A DNA stretch of 64,000 nucleotides, from positions 45,001 to 109,000 of the forward strand of contig JAXRKP010000305.1 in NCBI GenBank assembly GCA_037039925.1, read 5' to 3'. A program made the position numbers and the translations under genes. This document shows, piece after piece, positions 12,454-50,039 of the stretch. The notes below the pieces were generated by a model. It did no database searches. It saw nothing but the letters and a program-made list of their open reading frames with translations, and was not told where the DNA came from. This stretch comes from Doris montereyensis. Its lineage: Eukaryota > Mollusca > Gastropoda > Nudibranchia > Dorididae. Numbering within the stretch: the stretch's first letter is position 1; each line of letters opens with the position of its first letter.

Positions 12454-12526
12454 ATTCTTTTTGTAATGTCTAATGATACGTTCGCAGGGGGCCTGCGAAC
12501 GTATCATTAGACATTACAAAAAGAAT
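12454..12526. repeat. Perfect 35-bp inverted repeat with 3-nt loop
   Basis: The left arm 12454-12488 (starting attctttttgtaatgtctaa) is the exact reverse complement of 12492-12526, separated by ggg. A run of 13 C precedes it at 12441-12453. It marks the boundary of the AT-rich minus-strand coding-like region. It may be a fold-back junction of a mobile element or an assembly or cloning artefact. Confidence 0.95.
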
Positions 12527-14140
12527 AATTTTCTTACTCTATCTCCGTGTTCCTTATAAACAAATTCTCTATACATTTCTAAATGACTTTTCTCAGTTAA
12601 CCATTCAAAACGTTTAATGAAACAATTATTCTCTGATGGGATATGACAATATTTTTCTTTGTATTGTTTAATAGAACATGGAAACGTTGCTCCATCTCCT
12701 TTCTTAGATCTTTTAATTTTTCTAAGCTTAACTTATCCATATCTGATATTTCCAGTGAATTACATTTCATCCATATTTGATATTTCCAATGAATTACATT
12801 TCATCCATATCTGACATTTCCAGTGAATTACATTTCATCCATATCTGATATTTCCAGTGAATTACATTTCATCCATATCTGATATTTCCAGTAAATTACA
12901 TTTCATCCATATCTGATATTTCCAGTGAAATACATTTCATCCATATCTGAGTAATGTTTCCATTGATTCAATATATGTTTCTAATTGTTTAATACTATAA
13001 AAGTTTCTTTTACCTCTTATTTTGTATTCTTCAAACTCATCTTTGTTGTTTGTTTCTATCCTTTCATTAAGAGATACAATATATCCTTCATTAATTAATT
13101 GTTTCATTTGAATGACAACTTCAGTAAAAGTTTGATTATCAATATAAGTAGACTATTATAAGTCTTGATTATTTAGATCTTGAAAATCGATTGGATTCAT
13201 CTTGATATTCATCTTTATCTTCATCATCATTTGTATCCTTATTTTCTCTGTATATTTCTAAACCTCTTGCTGATGTGTTTTCCTTAAGAAATCCTATTTT
13301 GAAAAACCTTGTAACGCATTGACATTGTAATTAATATTCATTTCGTTTATTATATCACCTATTCTTTTAACTTTAATTACTTCTTCGTTATAGAGATATA
13401 TGTATTTATCTCTCAATCTCTTAGACTTTGCGTTATCTATCTTACTATCATAATATTTTATCTTCTCTAATATTTCTTTTCTGAGATATATACTTACTAT
13501 TCCGTTTATTCATTTCTTCTCATTCCCTTTTAACATGTTCCTTCCTTTGATCTGTTCTCTTTTAAATATCAGTTTTAGATTAACAGTCCTTACATTGGAC
13601 TTTTCTTCCACCCTTCTTTGCCGTGCAGATTCTATCATTCATAAATAGATTTAGTAACGTTGCATTTTATACATTTCTTTTTTTTTACTGTCCATTTTTA
13701 TAAGAATAATTATGATTGAGAAATATTTTTTTTATAATAGTTTTGAAAAATAATAATCAGATTGGTTGGATTTCTGTCTAAAATTCTTGATACGCCTGTT
13801 TATACTTTTCTTTGTTCTTTAAATAATGCATTTGTTTCATTGTTTTTTCCCAATCTTTACATCTACCTCAATGTTTTCTCTGTTCTATATAAAATATATG
13901 GCTTCAATTGGTAGCATAACTTACAAACTTTTCCATCCATTTTATTAAAGATAATTTTATGTACAATTGACAAAAGTTTTATTTATATATTTATTTTTTT
14001 AAACGACAAAATTCAATTTCTGAAAAGTATCCCGACGGCTGTCCCAACGGATATTCCAGATATTTAGTTTTCTGTTTTATTGATATGAATGCTTGTTACC
14101 TTGTTTTAAGGTGGTTTTTGCTAATAGTGGAATGCCCCGA
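12527..14140 (-). pseudogene. Decayed AT-rich coding-like relic, possibly Maverick/Polinton-like
   Basis: Read on the minus strand, several long fragments look like degraded Lys/Asn/Glu-rich protein: one near 13640-13700 with a CxxC pair (KKKKCIKCNVTKS), one near 13000-13170, and one at about 12530-12720 containing CFIKRFEWLTEKSH. The latter recalls the CFIKC(I/F)xxLTGKDY-type segment that I associate with large ORFs of Maverick/Polinton-type elements carrying protein-primed DNA polymerase B. That link is from memory and weak. Frames are broken by stops and by a small 34-bp array, and no polymerase motif is present: the sequence stops at the hairpin. Confidence 0.33.
12735..12950. repeat. 34-bp minisatellite, 6 copies
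   Basis: The unit core is atccatatctgatatttcca followed by gtgaattacatttc. It lies inside the minus-strand relic and interrupts its reading, so it arose after or during decay. Confidence 0.9.
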
Positions 14141-14202
14141 GAAATAATTTTAGTGTTTAGATGAAAGAGCAACTTTACTCTAAATTAACACGTTTGCTGT
14201 GA

Positions 14203-14266
14203 TTTGGAATATCCTGCGCGGGCCGAGCGGATTCGAACAGAGCGAGGATGTGCAGGATATTCCAAA
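14203..14266. repeat. 15-bp inverted repeat, 34-nt loop
   Basis: tttggaatatcctgc at 14203-14217 is the reverse complement of gcaggatattccaaa at 14252-14266; the GC-rich loop contains gggccgagcggattcg. It could be the end of a small non-autonomous element. Confidence 0.85.
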
Positions 14267-14289
14267 GCTCTATACTACTTTTAACCATT

Positions 14290-14864
14290 GAAATGATGTG
14301 TTCCCTGTGATCCAATTCACCTCTGTTCTATAACATTTTATCTTTAGGCTGTGTATCATAGTTGCTATAGGCCTACTGTGTACACGGATGTGGTCAAACT
14401 TTTTAGTAGTGTACAACGTAGACCTGTCTTCCACCATAGGAGGTTTCTACACGCCGAAGGAGAAGAGGGAAAATAAGAATCTAGATTCTATAGAGAGAAT
14501 GATTTGTCATGGTATAGTCCGTCTTGGACTGGGGTGCATAATGTCCCACAGACAACTTACACCCGAGATTCGAATGAGGACACATCCAACGAAGGGCAAG
14601 AACTCATTGATAACCAATGGAGAACTCTTCAGTTGAAAGCGAAATGAAGATTACTTAGATTTATGTAAAGGAACATGTCACAGAGATAAACACTGAGCTC
14701 AATGCGTCATTGTTGTTGTTTTAGAAACAATCAAGTAGATCTAGCGAGATCTAGTAAGTCAATAGATTAAAACTGGGATTTTTCTCATGTGTTTCAGCTG
14801 TTAGATCTTTGAAGAATATTTTAGATCAAGGTTAAGGAAAACATTAACACAGTAATAAGAATCT

Positions 14865-14902
<38 letters not shown>

Positions 14903-15110
14903 TCTAAGACTGAGATCTATATCGGTTTTGGTACTCATTAACAACAACGCCTGTTCTGCACGTTTGCTGGCCTACCCGCACGGACCTATTTTGTCGCTGT
15001 GTGATTGTGTCTAACATATTGAATGTTGGCATTAGTTAATAGGCTCCAAGTCCTACACATCTCAATGCTAATAACTCACAGATGAAACAAAATATTATAA
15101 TCGGAGAGTG
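14290..15110. other. Unique spacer with (GA)n tract
   Basis: No recognised gene. An 82-codon open frame at 14388-14636 has no recognisable motif. A (GA)n microsatellite lies at about 14870-14900. Confidence 0.5.
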
Positions 15111-15119
15111 CGAGAATTT

Positions 15120-16735
15120 GTCCATTGACCACATTGAATTCTAATAGAAAAACTAAACAGCTGGATGCTGGAAAATCACCTGGACCAGATGGCATGCACC
15201 CACGTGTTCTAAAAGAACTCGCGGAAGAACTGGGCGGAACCGCTGGCAGTCATATTCACACAGTCATTATAATAAGCCAAGCTACCAGAATCCTGGAAAG
15301 AGGCAAATTTGACCCTACTGTTTAAGAAAGGAGCAAAGAATAAACCTAGCAACTACCGCCCTGTGAGCCTGACAAGCATACCATGCAAGATTATGGAAGG
15401 AATTATCAGAGACAGGATGATAACACACCTAGAGACACATGATCTCCTCACTGACTACCAGCATGGGTTCATATCGCAACGCTCCTATGTCACAAACCTC
15501 CTCTCTGTACTTGACTCATGGACCCAGTCTCTAGACGAAGGAAAAGCCGTTGACGCAATATATCTTGATTTTCGAAAGCATTCGACTCTGTCTTCTTAGA
15601 AAAGTAGAATCCTACGGGATTTCTTCAAACGTCTTGGCATGGATCAGAAATTTTCTGGGAGGGCGACGACAATGCGTTCGAGTCAATGCCGCTTTCTGAT
15701 TGGGCACCTGTCACCAGCGGAGTTCCACAGGGCAGCGTGCTGGGCCCAGTACTATTCGTTGTTTTCATAAATGACCTTCCATCCGTTGTGCAGTCCTGCT
15801 GTGAGATGTATGCAGATGATACGAAAGTTTTCAACACAGTGGTATCACAGCAAAAAAGGGATCAGCTGCAACAAGACCTGGATAACCTGGTGAACTGGGC
15901 GGACCAGTGGCAGTTAAGATTCAACGCAGACAAATGTCACGTTCTCCACTTGGGCCGCCTCCAATCCAAAGTACAATTACAACATGAAGGCGCATGGATC
16001 AGATGCCAGAACTGTACTAGGTACATCAACCGCAGAGAAGGATCTAGGGGTTGTCATGGACAATGAGCTGAAGTACAGCAATCATATTGCAATACAAGTC
16101 ACAAAGCCAACAAGATCCTCGGTCTCATCAGAAGATCCTATATCTGGACATTGACAGCATGAGAATGCTGTTCATTGCCCTTATCAGGCCACACTTAGAG
16201 TTCGCCAACGTGGTATGGTGCCAGAAGGATGCAAAGCTAATTGAAGGAGTGCTAAGGCCTACCAAACTCGTTCCTGGAATGAGAGATCTACAGTGACCGT
16301 CTAAGGAAAATGAAGATTCGAGCATGCACTATAGAAGGGAAAGAGGGATATGATTGAGGTATATAAGTTCTGCAATATGTACAACATCAAAGAAACGCCT
16401 CTGCAATTTGAAGGAATCTCCGTCACCCGAGGGCACTCACTGAAGCTGAAAAATCACGATGCAATACCAGCCTCCGACAGCATTTCTTCACAAACAGAGT
16501 GGTGAACAACTGGAATGGACTGCAGAAGATGTTGTGGAAAGCACCGTCCCTCCAGGCTTTCAAAAACAGATTGGATGCTGCATGGGCATCCCGTAACACA
16601 GACCACTCATAGGCCATGCCTCTAGCATCAGCCCAGATCAAAAAGTCAAAACTGCAAAAAGTTGGACAAGAAGACGGATCACAAAGCTGCTTAACAACGA
16701 TCCGAATATTATATCATATCATATCATATCAAGTC
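15120..16735 (+). pseudogene. CR1/jockey-like non-LTR retrotransposon, RT and 3' end, frameshifted
   Basis: The translation shows the classical non-LTR reverse transcriptase order. DAGKSPGPDGMHPRVLKEL (near 15160-15220) is followed by FKKGAKNKPSNYRPVSLT (near 15320-15370), a QHGF segment, AIYLDFRK (near 15560), SGVPQGSVLGP (15716-15748) and the catalytic YADD (15809-15820), then a long C-terminal region to about 16610 (HSLKLKNHDA, then NRVVNNWNGL). At least three frame changes and a gap around AFD destroy the ORF. The 5' part (endonuclease, ORF1) is missing, as expected for 5'-truncated LINEs. The 3' end is an (atatc)n-type short repeat near 16710-16733, typical of CR1-like elements. Not active. 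Confidence 0.9.
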
Positions 16736-17600
16736 TATAGATTTAGATCATGTCAGATTTTGTCTTTTTTCTTCTGATTTCACGCTTTCCTAAATGATGC
16801 TCGCATGTCTGCATTGTTATTACTTAACAACCGTAAAGATACAATAGACTTACACTGATATGGGTCTAGCAGACAGTAAGGGCACAGTAGGCCTTGCCTA
16901 GAGAAGAGTCATACATCTAGAAAGCGTGGTAGTGGTATTGCGATACAATATAATACATGACTGTCGCCAGCCCAATAAAGTGGGCAGCCCACCACTCACC
17001 ATTCAGATCAAAGTGAGTGATACCACTTATCACGTGAGGCACATGTTGCAGTTCACTACACAGCTAACTCATCAGAAACAATGAACTGAAGTACGGCAGC
17101 TGCAATAATTTCAAATTCCTGCTAGCAAATTGTCCCTCTTAGTTGTGGCCGGTAAACTCATTAATTACCCACGTGCGCTCACCTGCCAGGGGTCATGGTC
17201 AGCTGATTCCCAGGTAGCTGATCGTCCCGTTGAGATTTTTATAAACAATTGCACCACTTTATCTCGCTATAACAACGCTTCTCTCACGACGATTGTCTCA
17301 GTGTTTGTTTTTACCATAGCATCAACGTCTTGTCAGTTCTCTTTGAAAGTATCATGTCTCTTGATTTGTGACTTTTCTGATAAAAGCATTTTTAATATGT
17401 GTGTATTATATTTTTCGTTTTTTTTTTGCTTTGGTCATTATATTTTATTTAATTGCTAAAAAAACTATACGAATACAAACATAGTTTAAACAAAAATGAG
17501 TTTATTTCAAAGATTGGTTATCGCACTTCACTCTGTAGAAAAAATAATTTACAGTCACAAATCATTACAAAGTTATAATGTTCTTCCTCCACCCACTCCC
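16736..17600. other. Unique spacer
   Basis: No gene recognised. A 109-codon open frame at 17130-17459 is Ser/Phe-rich without motifs. The DNA is AT-rich towards 17400-17600. Confidence 0.5.
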
Positions 17601-19470
17601 TTTTTTGCCTAATAGAAGTTAAGTACGCGTGCAACGTGTTTTCCTTGAGTGTAAATCATTTTTAACCGATTTACCTATATCCAATCGATTTTTACTGACC
17701 CCTCTTATTTTTTCAAATAAATCTAGTATGGATCGCACCCTAGAGAATAATATTTTTGCTGTCAGTGAATTGTGCCACATATGTGGAAAGAGAAACTTAA
17801 CACATTCAGAAAAATAGGCAAAGAGAAAGCCATTGATGTGTGATAAAATGCGAGATGACATTTTTTAATATATATTGGACTAGATATAAACAATGATGTG
17901 ATAGGAAAACATTCAACAGCATATGTTCAAAGTGTTCTTCTTACACACAAGGAATGTTAAAAGAGAAACAGCCTGATATCTCTTCAAAACGCAAGAGACA
18001 CAATCCAAAGATCTGAAGTGATTTGGTGTGAATTCGTTGAGGACCACGTAATCACTGAATGCCCCACTTGCATTCAATTTGAGACTCTCCGATATGGATG
18101 TGTGCCAGAACGGAAAACCCATCTTTCTGCATCTGCCAGCAGGCTCAGCACACCTAGCCCTACACCAATAGACACGCTAGACACAGATCATGAACCCCTT
18201 TCACACAGGAAATACACCCTCTAACAATACGTGCTCTGCTGACAAATGCATCTGCACCCAACACACAGAATACGTTAATGGAAGATACAGACAATAGCAG
18301 AGAAACACATGAAAACATGACATACAGTAGACCACATCAAGTAGACAAAACAACTTCTCTAATCAAACATGAATCCACATACAACGATATCTTAAGCAAA
18401 CCTCACAACGCACCACTTTCAAAAGCAGAAGATTATTTTAGATCAAGGTTAATAAGGAGAAAACTTTTTAGCGAAGGACAGAGAGGAACTGTAACATGCA
18501 AAATTCACGTGCAGTCACTTATTTTTCAAAGATTAGTCAAACAAAGAAGATCATCATGCAAAGCAAGCAGAAAAACATAACACAACAGAAAACGCTTCAT
18601 CCACAATACCAGAGAACACCTAGCAGGATCATCACATCAAGCATTCGACATACAATTCGGACACATGAATAAAGTAGTGTGCCCATTAGGCGTAGAAGCA
18701 ATATTCACTAGAAATTGAGGTAAATCAAAAACTTCCAATTTCAAAACAACTTGCACTGGCAATGAAAGAAGCACTAGGACTGAGTTGGCGACAGGAACAA
18801 GTGCGCAATAGATTTCTAAAAGAGGCAGGGGTACATGTAGAAAATGAAACTGCCATTCGGAACCTCTCCAAGGAAATCATTTCTGATTTTGTTATAGTTG
18901 AAACAGATTTTTTTAGATGAGAAGCTAGTAGAAGTTAGAAGACAGGGAGGTTCCATTTGCCAGGATCACTGGCATAACCAAATTTGTGGGCCAGCCAATA
19001 GACACCTATGCTGCCAATGAAATGCTAACTTGGCATAATGGTTGTATACCAAATGATGAGATTTGGATAAAGATAGGAGGGGATCAAGGAAAGAATTCCT
19101 TGACAAGAAAGTCACGCTTTAGATAGCTAACCTAGAAAAACCAAACTCACAAAAGAATGCATTCACAATAGCACTAGCAACTATTAGAGACAACCATGAA
19201 ATGATTTGTCTGACTGGTCATGGATGACATTAAACATCTCATGACACACTCCTGGTGAAACAAGAACGTAAAGGTTTTCCTTAATGGGGACTACGACTTT
19301 CTCTGCAAGGCACTTACCCATGCATATGGTGTTTTATGAACATTTCAATAGCCCCTGCCAACACCGCAGTCTCAAACACTTGCAAGAAATCAACAATAGA
19401 TTCATGAGAACACATGATGACAAGAAAAATGCACCCCAATATTACAATTTTAAGGATAACACTGAGTATA
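17600..19470 (+). pseudogene. Decayed transposase-like coding sequence
   Basis: Plus-strand fragments form a consistent order. First is a CHICGKRNLTHSEK zinc-finger-like piece (about 17770-17815). Then come LALAMKEALGLSWRQEQVRN (about 18755-18815), WIKIGGDQGKNS (about 19063-19098), VFLNGDYDFLCKALTHAYG (19274-19330) and finally THDDKKNAPQYYN (about 19405-19445). The GGDxG ... GDYDFLC order recalls a widespread, poorly described transposase-like family in invertebrate genomes that I cannot name with certainty. Frame changes and stops are numerous. The end of the coding sequence passes directly into the 35-bp array at 19448. Confidence 0.5.
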
Positions 19471-20213
19471 GGACTTGCTTTACTTTAAGGATAACACTGA
19501 GTATAGGACTTGCTTTACTTTAAGGATAACACTGAGTATGGGACTTGATTTACTTTAAGGATAACACTGAGATATGGGACTTGCTTTACTTTAAGGATAA
19601 CACTGAGTATAGGACTTGATTTACTTTAAGAATAACACTGAGTATGGGACTTGCTTTACTTTAAGGATAACACTGAGTATGGGACTTGCTTTACTTTAAG
19701 GATAACACTGAGTATGGGACTTGCTTTACTTTAAGGATAACACTGAGTATAGGACTTGATTTACTTTAAGGATAACACTGAGTATAGGGACTTTGATAAC
19801 ACTTTAGGACTTTACTTTAAGGATAACACTGAGTATAGGACTTGCTTTACTTTATTAAGGATAACACTGAGTATAGGACTTGCTTTACTTTAAGGATAAC
19901 ACTGAGTATAGGACTTGATTTACTTTAAGAATAACACTGAGTATGGGACTTGATTTACTTTAAGGATAACACTGAGTATAGGACTTGATTTACTTTAAGG
20001 ATAACACTGAGTATAGGACTTGCTTTACTTTAAGGATAACACTGAGTATAGGACTTAATTTCTTTAAGGATAACACTGAGTATGGGACTTGATTTACTTT
20101 AAGGATAACACTGAGTATAGGACTTGCTTTACTTTAAGGATAACACTGAGTATAGGACTTGATTTACTTTAAGGATAACACTGAGTATGGGACTTGCTTT
20201 ACTTTAAGGATAA
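19448..20213. repeat. 35-bp minisatellite, about 22 copies
   Basis: The unit core is ttaaggataacactgagtat followed by aggacttgctttact. It begins exactly where the transposase-like relic ends (the relic's tattacaatttt runs into the first unit), so it was probably seeded there. One scrambled unit lies near 19785-19815. Confidence 0.95.
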
Positions 20214-20488
20214 CTTTTGTCTTATTTTTTTTAAAAAGGCAAAACCTGTTGGTTTATAAATTTGCTCAAATTCTATACATATTATAGATAAAATTTCTTT
20301 TTTGAAACAGATTTCAGTAACTTGAAATTGAAAATTGAATTTCACACGCTTTGTGTGTGTGTGTGTGTGTATGGTTTATATTTATATGCAGTACTATCTT
20401 GAATATTATTTGTGTATTTACAGTAATACAGTAAAAGCAGTCCTGAACCAACATACTAAAATAAAAGTGGTTGTTAAAATCCACAAAA
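20214..20488 (+). promoter_or_regulatory. Probable 5' flank / 5' UTR of the VAMP4-like gene
   Basis: This 275-bp interval lies between the 35-bp array and the VAMP4 start codon. It has a (GT)n tract at about 20350-20370 and no clear TATA box or CpG cluster. Any promoter must lie here or in a separate upstream untranslated exon. The start context is cacaaaaATGc. Confidence 0.3.
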
Positions 20489-45643
<25,155 letters not shown>

Positions 45644-46787
45644 AGGTGGCAATATGTCAGCAATGCTTGTACAGTACAAATGAAAAAAGACAAAGAAGAA
45701 ATTGTTATTTCTGTGTTTTGGGGTTTGGGGCTGAGATGGCCCTGTTCAGACAGAAAAAGGGTTTTTTGGTTATTGAATTGCAATGGTTGTGATTCGATGA
45801 GAAATTACTAAAAACTACAGCCTTGCATTTTACAATGTTGTTTTTTTTTTGTAATTGATTTCAATTTTTCTCTTGTCAGTGCAATTTGCTTTTTTCTTAT
45901 TTGATTCGATACCCATACCTGCTTTTTTTCTTATTTGATTCGAAACCCATATGGAAGAAGATGATAAATGATCATCAATAGTTGGTCAGTGCCAGGGTTT
46001 TTTGTCTCTTTCAGTTTTTTTTTGGTTTGATATTCCAGTGTTTAATAGAGAGAAAAAGTTTTAACGTGAGTACATATGTTAATACCAAAGTTGAAAGTTT
46101 TCGTTTATCTACACGCACAGGAAGTGTTCAAACTGTCATTGTATTCAAGGGCAGGCTTTGGGGCGGCGGCTGGGGGGGGGTATTTTGGATGGCTTGTTGG
46201 GTTTCTTTAATCCACTATATCTATTTGAAATGTAGGCCTTTGTTTTTATCTGACATTGACAGGGTATAAGAATTATAGACAAGGTCGAGCAACACACTTA
46301 GTGTTGTGGGTCTAAAGGATGAAAATCTATGGACCAAATGCATAAAGATTTATGGTTAAGTTACTTTTCTTCTTAGCCCAGGGCACTCAATGGTCTAGAT
46401 GAAATGTGTCAGCCACTCAAACAATTGGTCACGGTTTCAAGCCCTGACAGTTGAAAACCTTTCTTGATTTTTTTTTCGAGGAAAAGCCATCGCCCTGGTC
46501 CAGGTAGGTGGCTTGATGCCAAGTCCCATGGGAGACGGATGATAAAAAGGAGGTCCTGTGTGCAGATCACAACACTCTGTGCATGGTAAAGATCCCTTAA
46601 CTTTTTACAGGGCAGTTGGGCGAAATTTAAAATCCTACCAAAAACCTATGAGATCGTCTTAGTTGTGGATGTGGGTAAACTCCAGTCAAATCGAATCAAA
46701 ATTTCTGGCAGCAAAATACTACAGAGAACAGGGTGTAAAACAATCAGGGTTTTTGTTTGCAGTTTTTGATCCCACCATGAAAATAAA
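45644..46787 (+). other. VAMP4: Probable 3' UTR of the VAMP4-like gene
   Basis: Non-coding sequence after the stop codon with poly-T patches and a family A SINE (46370-46705). A good polyadenylation signal, aataaa, occurs at 46782-46787. An earlier poly(A) site cannot be excluded. The rest, to 47224, shows no gene. Confidence 0.45.
46370..46705 (+). mobile_element. tRNA-headed SINE, family A, plus strand
   Basis: The head carries a B-box-like ggtttcaagccc (46433-46444). The body matches the 3190-3545 copy: tcccatgggagacggatgat, aaggaggtcctgtgtgcaga, then cacaactctgtgcatggtaaagatccc-type sequence. The tail is tcaaatcgaatcaaaat. It is diverged from the first copy, so it is an old insertion, and it lies within the probable VAMP4 3' UTR. 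Confidence 0.75.
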
Positions 46788-47224
46788 TACAATTTTTGAA
46801 TTCTGTCCTACTTGTATGGTTCACTTGTGAAGAAATTGCCTTTTTTTTTTTGCAAATGTAATAATGATAATAGTGATAATGATGATAATGTACATCTGTA
46901 CTTTGTGATATAAAAAAACATGTGGTATAATATGTGGTGAAGATTTTTGGTTATTGTATTTATATATTTGTTTCTAAAATTTTTCCTCTCATCTTTTTTC
47001 TTGACGTCAAAACGATTGTCTTCTATCAAAAGTTTCATAGTAATCAAAGCCTAATATCACCGGCATGCAGAGAAAGACAACCACGACTCTTTGTTGCGTC
47101 TTTCCTTATCATATTTCTTTCCTTTCTTTTTTTTCTTTCTTTCTTTCTTTCTTTCCTTATTTATTTATTTATTTATTTACTTCAAACAAAACTTTTTGAC
47201 ACTTTTAGAGTTTGGGTGCATTCC

Positions 47225-48870
47225 CATTAGTGAGATGACATGGAAAAAGATTTCAAGCTGTATGTCAACTTGCCATTGGTAGGGTGACATCATAAATATT
47301 TCATGCCGTATGTTAACTTGCTATTAGGGAGATGATATGGAGAAGATTCAAGGCTGTATGTCAACTTTCATTTAGGGAGATGAGATGAAGAAGATTTCAG
47401 GTTGTATATCAACTTGTTATCAGGTGGATGACATATAGAAGACTTCAGGCCCTATGTCAACTTGCAATTACGGAAATGACATGGAGAAGATTTCAGGCCA
47501 TATGTCAACTTGCAATTATGGAGATGAAATGGAGAAGATTTCAGGCCGTATGTCAACTTTCATTTAGGGAGATGAGATTAAGAAGATTTCAGGCTGTATA
47601 TCAACTTGTCAATATTAAGATGACATGGAAAAGATTTCAGACTATATCAACTTGTTATTAGGAAGATGACATGTAGAAGATTTCAGACTGTATATCAACT
47701 TGTTATTAGGAAGATGACATGTAGAAGATTTCAGACTGTATATCAACTTGTTATTAGGTTGTATTTCAACTGGCAATTAGGGATATGACATGGAGCAGAT
47801 TTCAGGCTGCATGTCAACTTGCAACTACGGATATGACATGGAGAAGAAGCCTTTATACAACTTACCTTTTAGGAAGATGACATGGAGAAGACTTTCGTTA
47901 TACAAACTTTAGGAAGATGACATGGAGAAGACTTTAGGCCGTTATACAACTTACCTTTAGGAAGATGACATGGAGAAGACTTTAGGCCGTTATACAACTT
48001 ACCTTTAGGAAGATGACATGGAGAAGACTTTAGGCCGTTATACAACTTACCTTTAGGAAGATGACATGGAGAAGACTTTAGGCCGCACGTCAACTTACCT
48101 TTAGGAAGATGACAGGAAAAAGATTTCAGGCAGTATGTTAAATTACAATTAGGGAGATGACATGGGGAAGATTTCAGGCTGTATGTCAACTTGCAATTAG
48201 GGAGATGACATGAAGAAGATCCCAGGCTGTATGTCAACTTGCAATTAGGGATATGACATGGAGAAGATTCAAGGCTGTATGTTAACTTTCATTTAGGGAT
48301 ATGAGATGAAGAAGATTCTAGGCTGTATATCAACTTGTTATTAGGGAGATGACATGTATGAGATTCCAGGCTGTATGTCAGCTTGTTATTAGGAGATAAT
48401 GTAGAAAAGATTTGAGGTTGTATGTCAGCTTGTCATTAGGGAGATAATATAGGAAAAGATTTTAGGTTATATGTCAAATTGCCATTAGGAGGTGGAGAAG
48501 ATTTCAGGCTGTATGTCAACATGCCTTTAGAGAGATGACATAGAGAAGATTTCAGGCTGTATGTCAGCTTGCCATTAGGGAAATGACATGTAGAAGATTT
48601 CAGGATGTGTGTCAAGTTGCCATTAGGGGATGACATGGAGAAGATCACAGGCTGTATGTCAGCTTGCAATTAGGGAGATGACATAGAGAAGATTCAGGCC
48701 ATGTGTCATCATCATCGAAAGGTGTGAAAGCTGCAAGCCCCAGGACCCCTATGTTCAACCAGGGCAAGTTGACATGGAGAAGATTTCAGACCATATTATG
48801 TCAACTTACTGTTAGGGAGATGACATGGAGAAGATTTCAAGCCATATGTCAACTTGCAACTAGTGAGATG
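47225..48870. repeat. 48-bp minisatellite, about 34 copies
   Basis: The unit core is gagatgacatggagaagatt followed by tcaggctgtatgtcaacttgc and aattagg. A homogeneous sub-block (gttatacaacttaccttt type) lies at 47930-48100. A unique insert sits at about 48705-48765. Confidence 0.93.
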
Positions 48871-49109
48871 ACATTTTGGGCTATATTATTAAATAAACAT
48901 AATATTTGATGTGGGCGATTATTTTCAATATTTTTTTTATAACTTTATTGTTGTTATCATGACTGTTTTATGACCATTGACATTGCTTTGATGATATTTG
49001 ATACTATGTGGAATTCCATAACTATTTATTATTAATTATATGAAACAAATCATATTCGTCAATACTTATGTGATTAAATATTAATTTGACATTGCTCTCA
49101 CATTTTTTC
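48871..49109. other. AT-rich spacer
   Basis: AT-rich sequence between two arrays; nothing recognised. Confidence 0.6.
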
Positions 49110-49990
49110 ATTCTGATGTCCACTTTGTATGTTAAAGTCTCGAAATTGCATGTGTGATTCTGGTGTCCACTTTGTATGTTAAGGTCTTGAAGACACATAT
49201 GTGATTCTGATGCCCACTTTGTGTGGTAAAGTTTTGAAGTTACTTATTTGATTCTGATGTCTACTCTATATGTTAATGTGTGTTAAAGTTAAAGTCTTGA
49301 AGTTACATGTGTGATTAAGATGTCCACTTTGTATGTTAAAGTCTTGAAGTTACATATGTGATTTAGATGTCCACTTTGTATGTTAAAGTCTTGAAGTTAA
49401 ATATGTGATCCTGATGTCCACTTTGTATGTTAAAGTCTTGAAGTAACATATGTGATTTAGATGTCCACTTTGTATGTTAAAGTCTTGACGTTATATGTGT
49501 GATTCTGATGTCCACTTTGTATGTTAAAGTCTTGAAGTTAAATATATGATTCTGATGTCCACTTTGTATGTTAAAATCTTGAAGTTAAATATGTGACCCT
49601 GATGTCAAGTTTGGGTTAAAACTTAGTTAGGGATTCTGATGACCACTTTGTATGTTAAAGTCTTGACGTTATATGTGTGATTCTGACATCCACTTTGTAT
49701 TGTCTTATGTGACTGATGTCCACTTTGATATGTTAAAGTCTTGACAGTTATAGTCTAACATGATGTCCACTTTGATGTTAAAGTCTTGACACTTATTGTG
49801 TGATTCTGATGTCACTTTGTATGTTAAAGTCTTGAAGTTACATGTGTGATTCTGATGATCACTTTGTATGTTAAAGTCTTGAAGTTACATGTGTGATTCT
49901 GATGATCACTTTGTATGTTAAAGTCTTGAAGTTACATGTGTGATTCTGATGAACTTTGTATGTTAAAGTCTTGAAGTTAAATATGTGACA
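49110..49990. repeat. 46-47-bp minisatellite, about 19 copies
   Basis: The unit core is gtccactttgtatgttaaag followed by tcttgaagttacatgtgtga and ttctgat. Several units are shortened in the middle (49700-49800). Confidence 0.93.
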
Positions 49991-50039
49991 GGAATGGCAA
50001 GTTTCAGTAAAATTTGAGAAAATCACAACTTGACACAAC

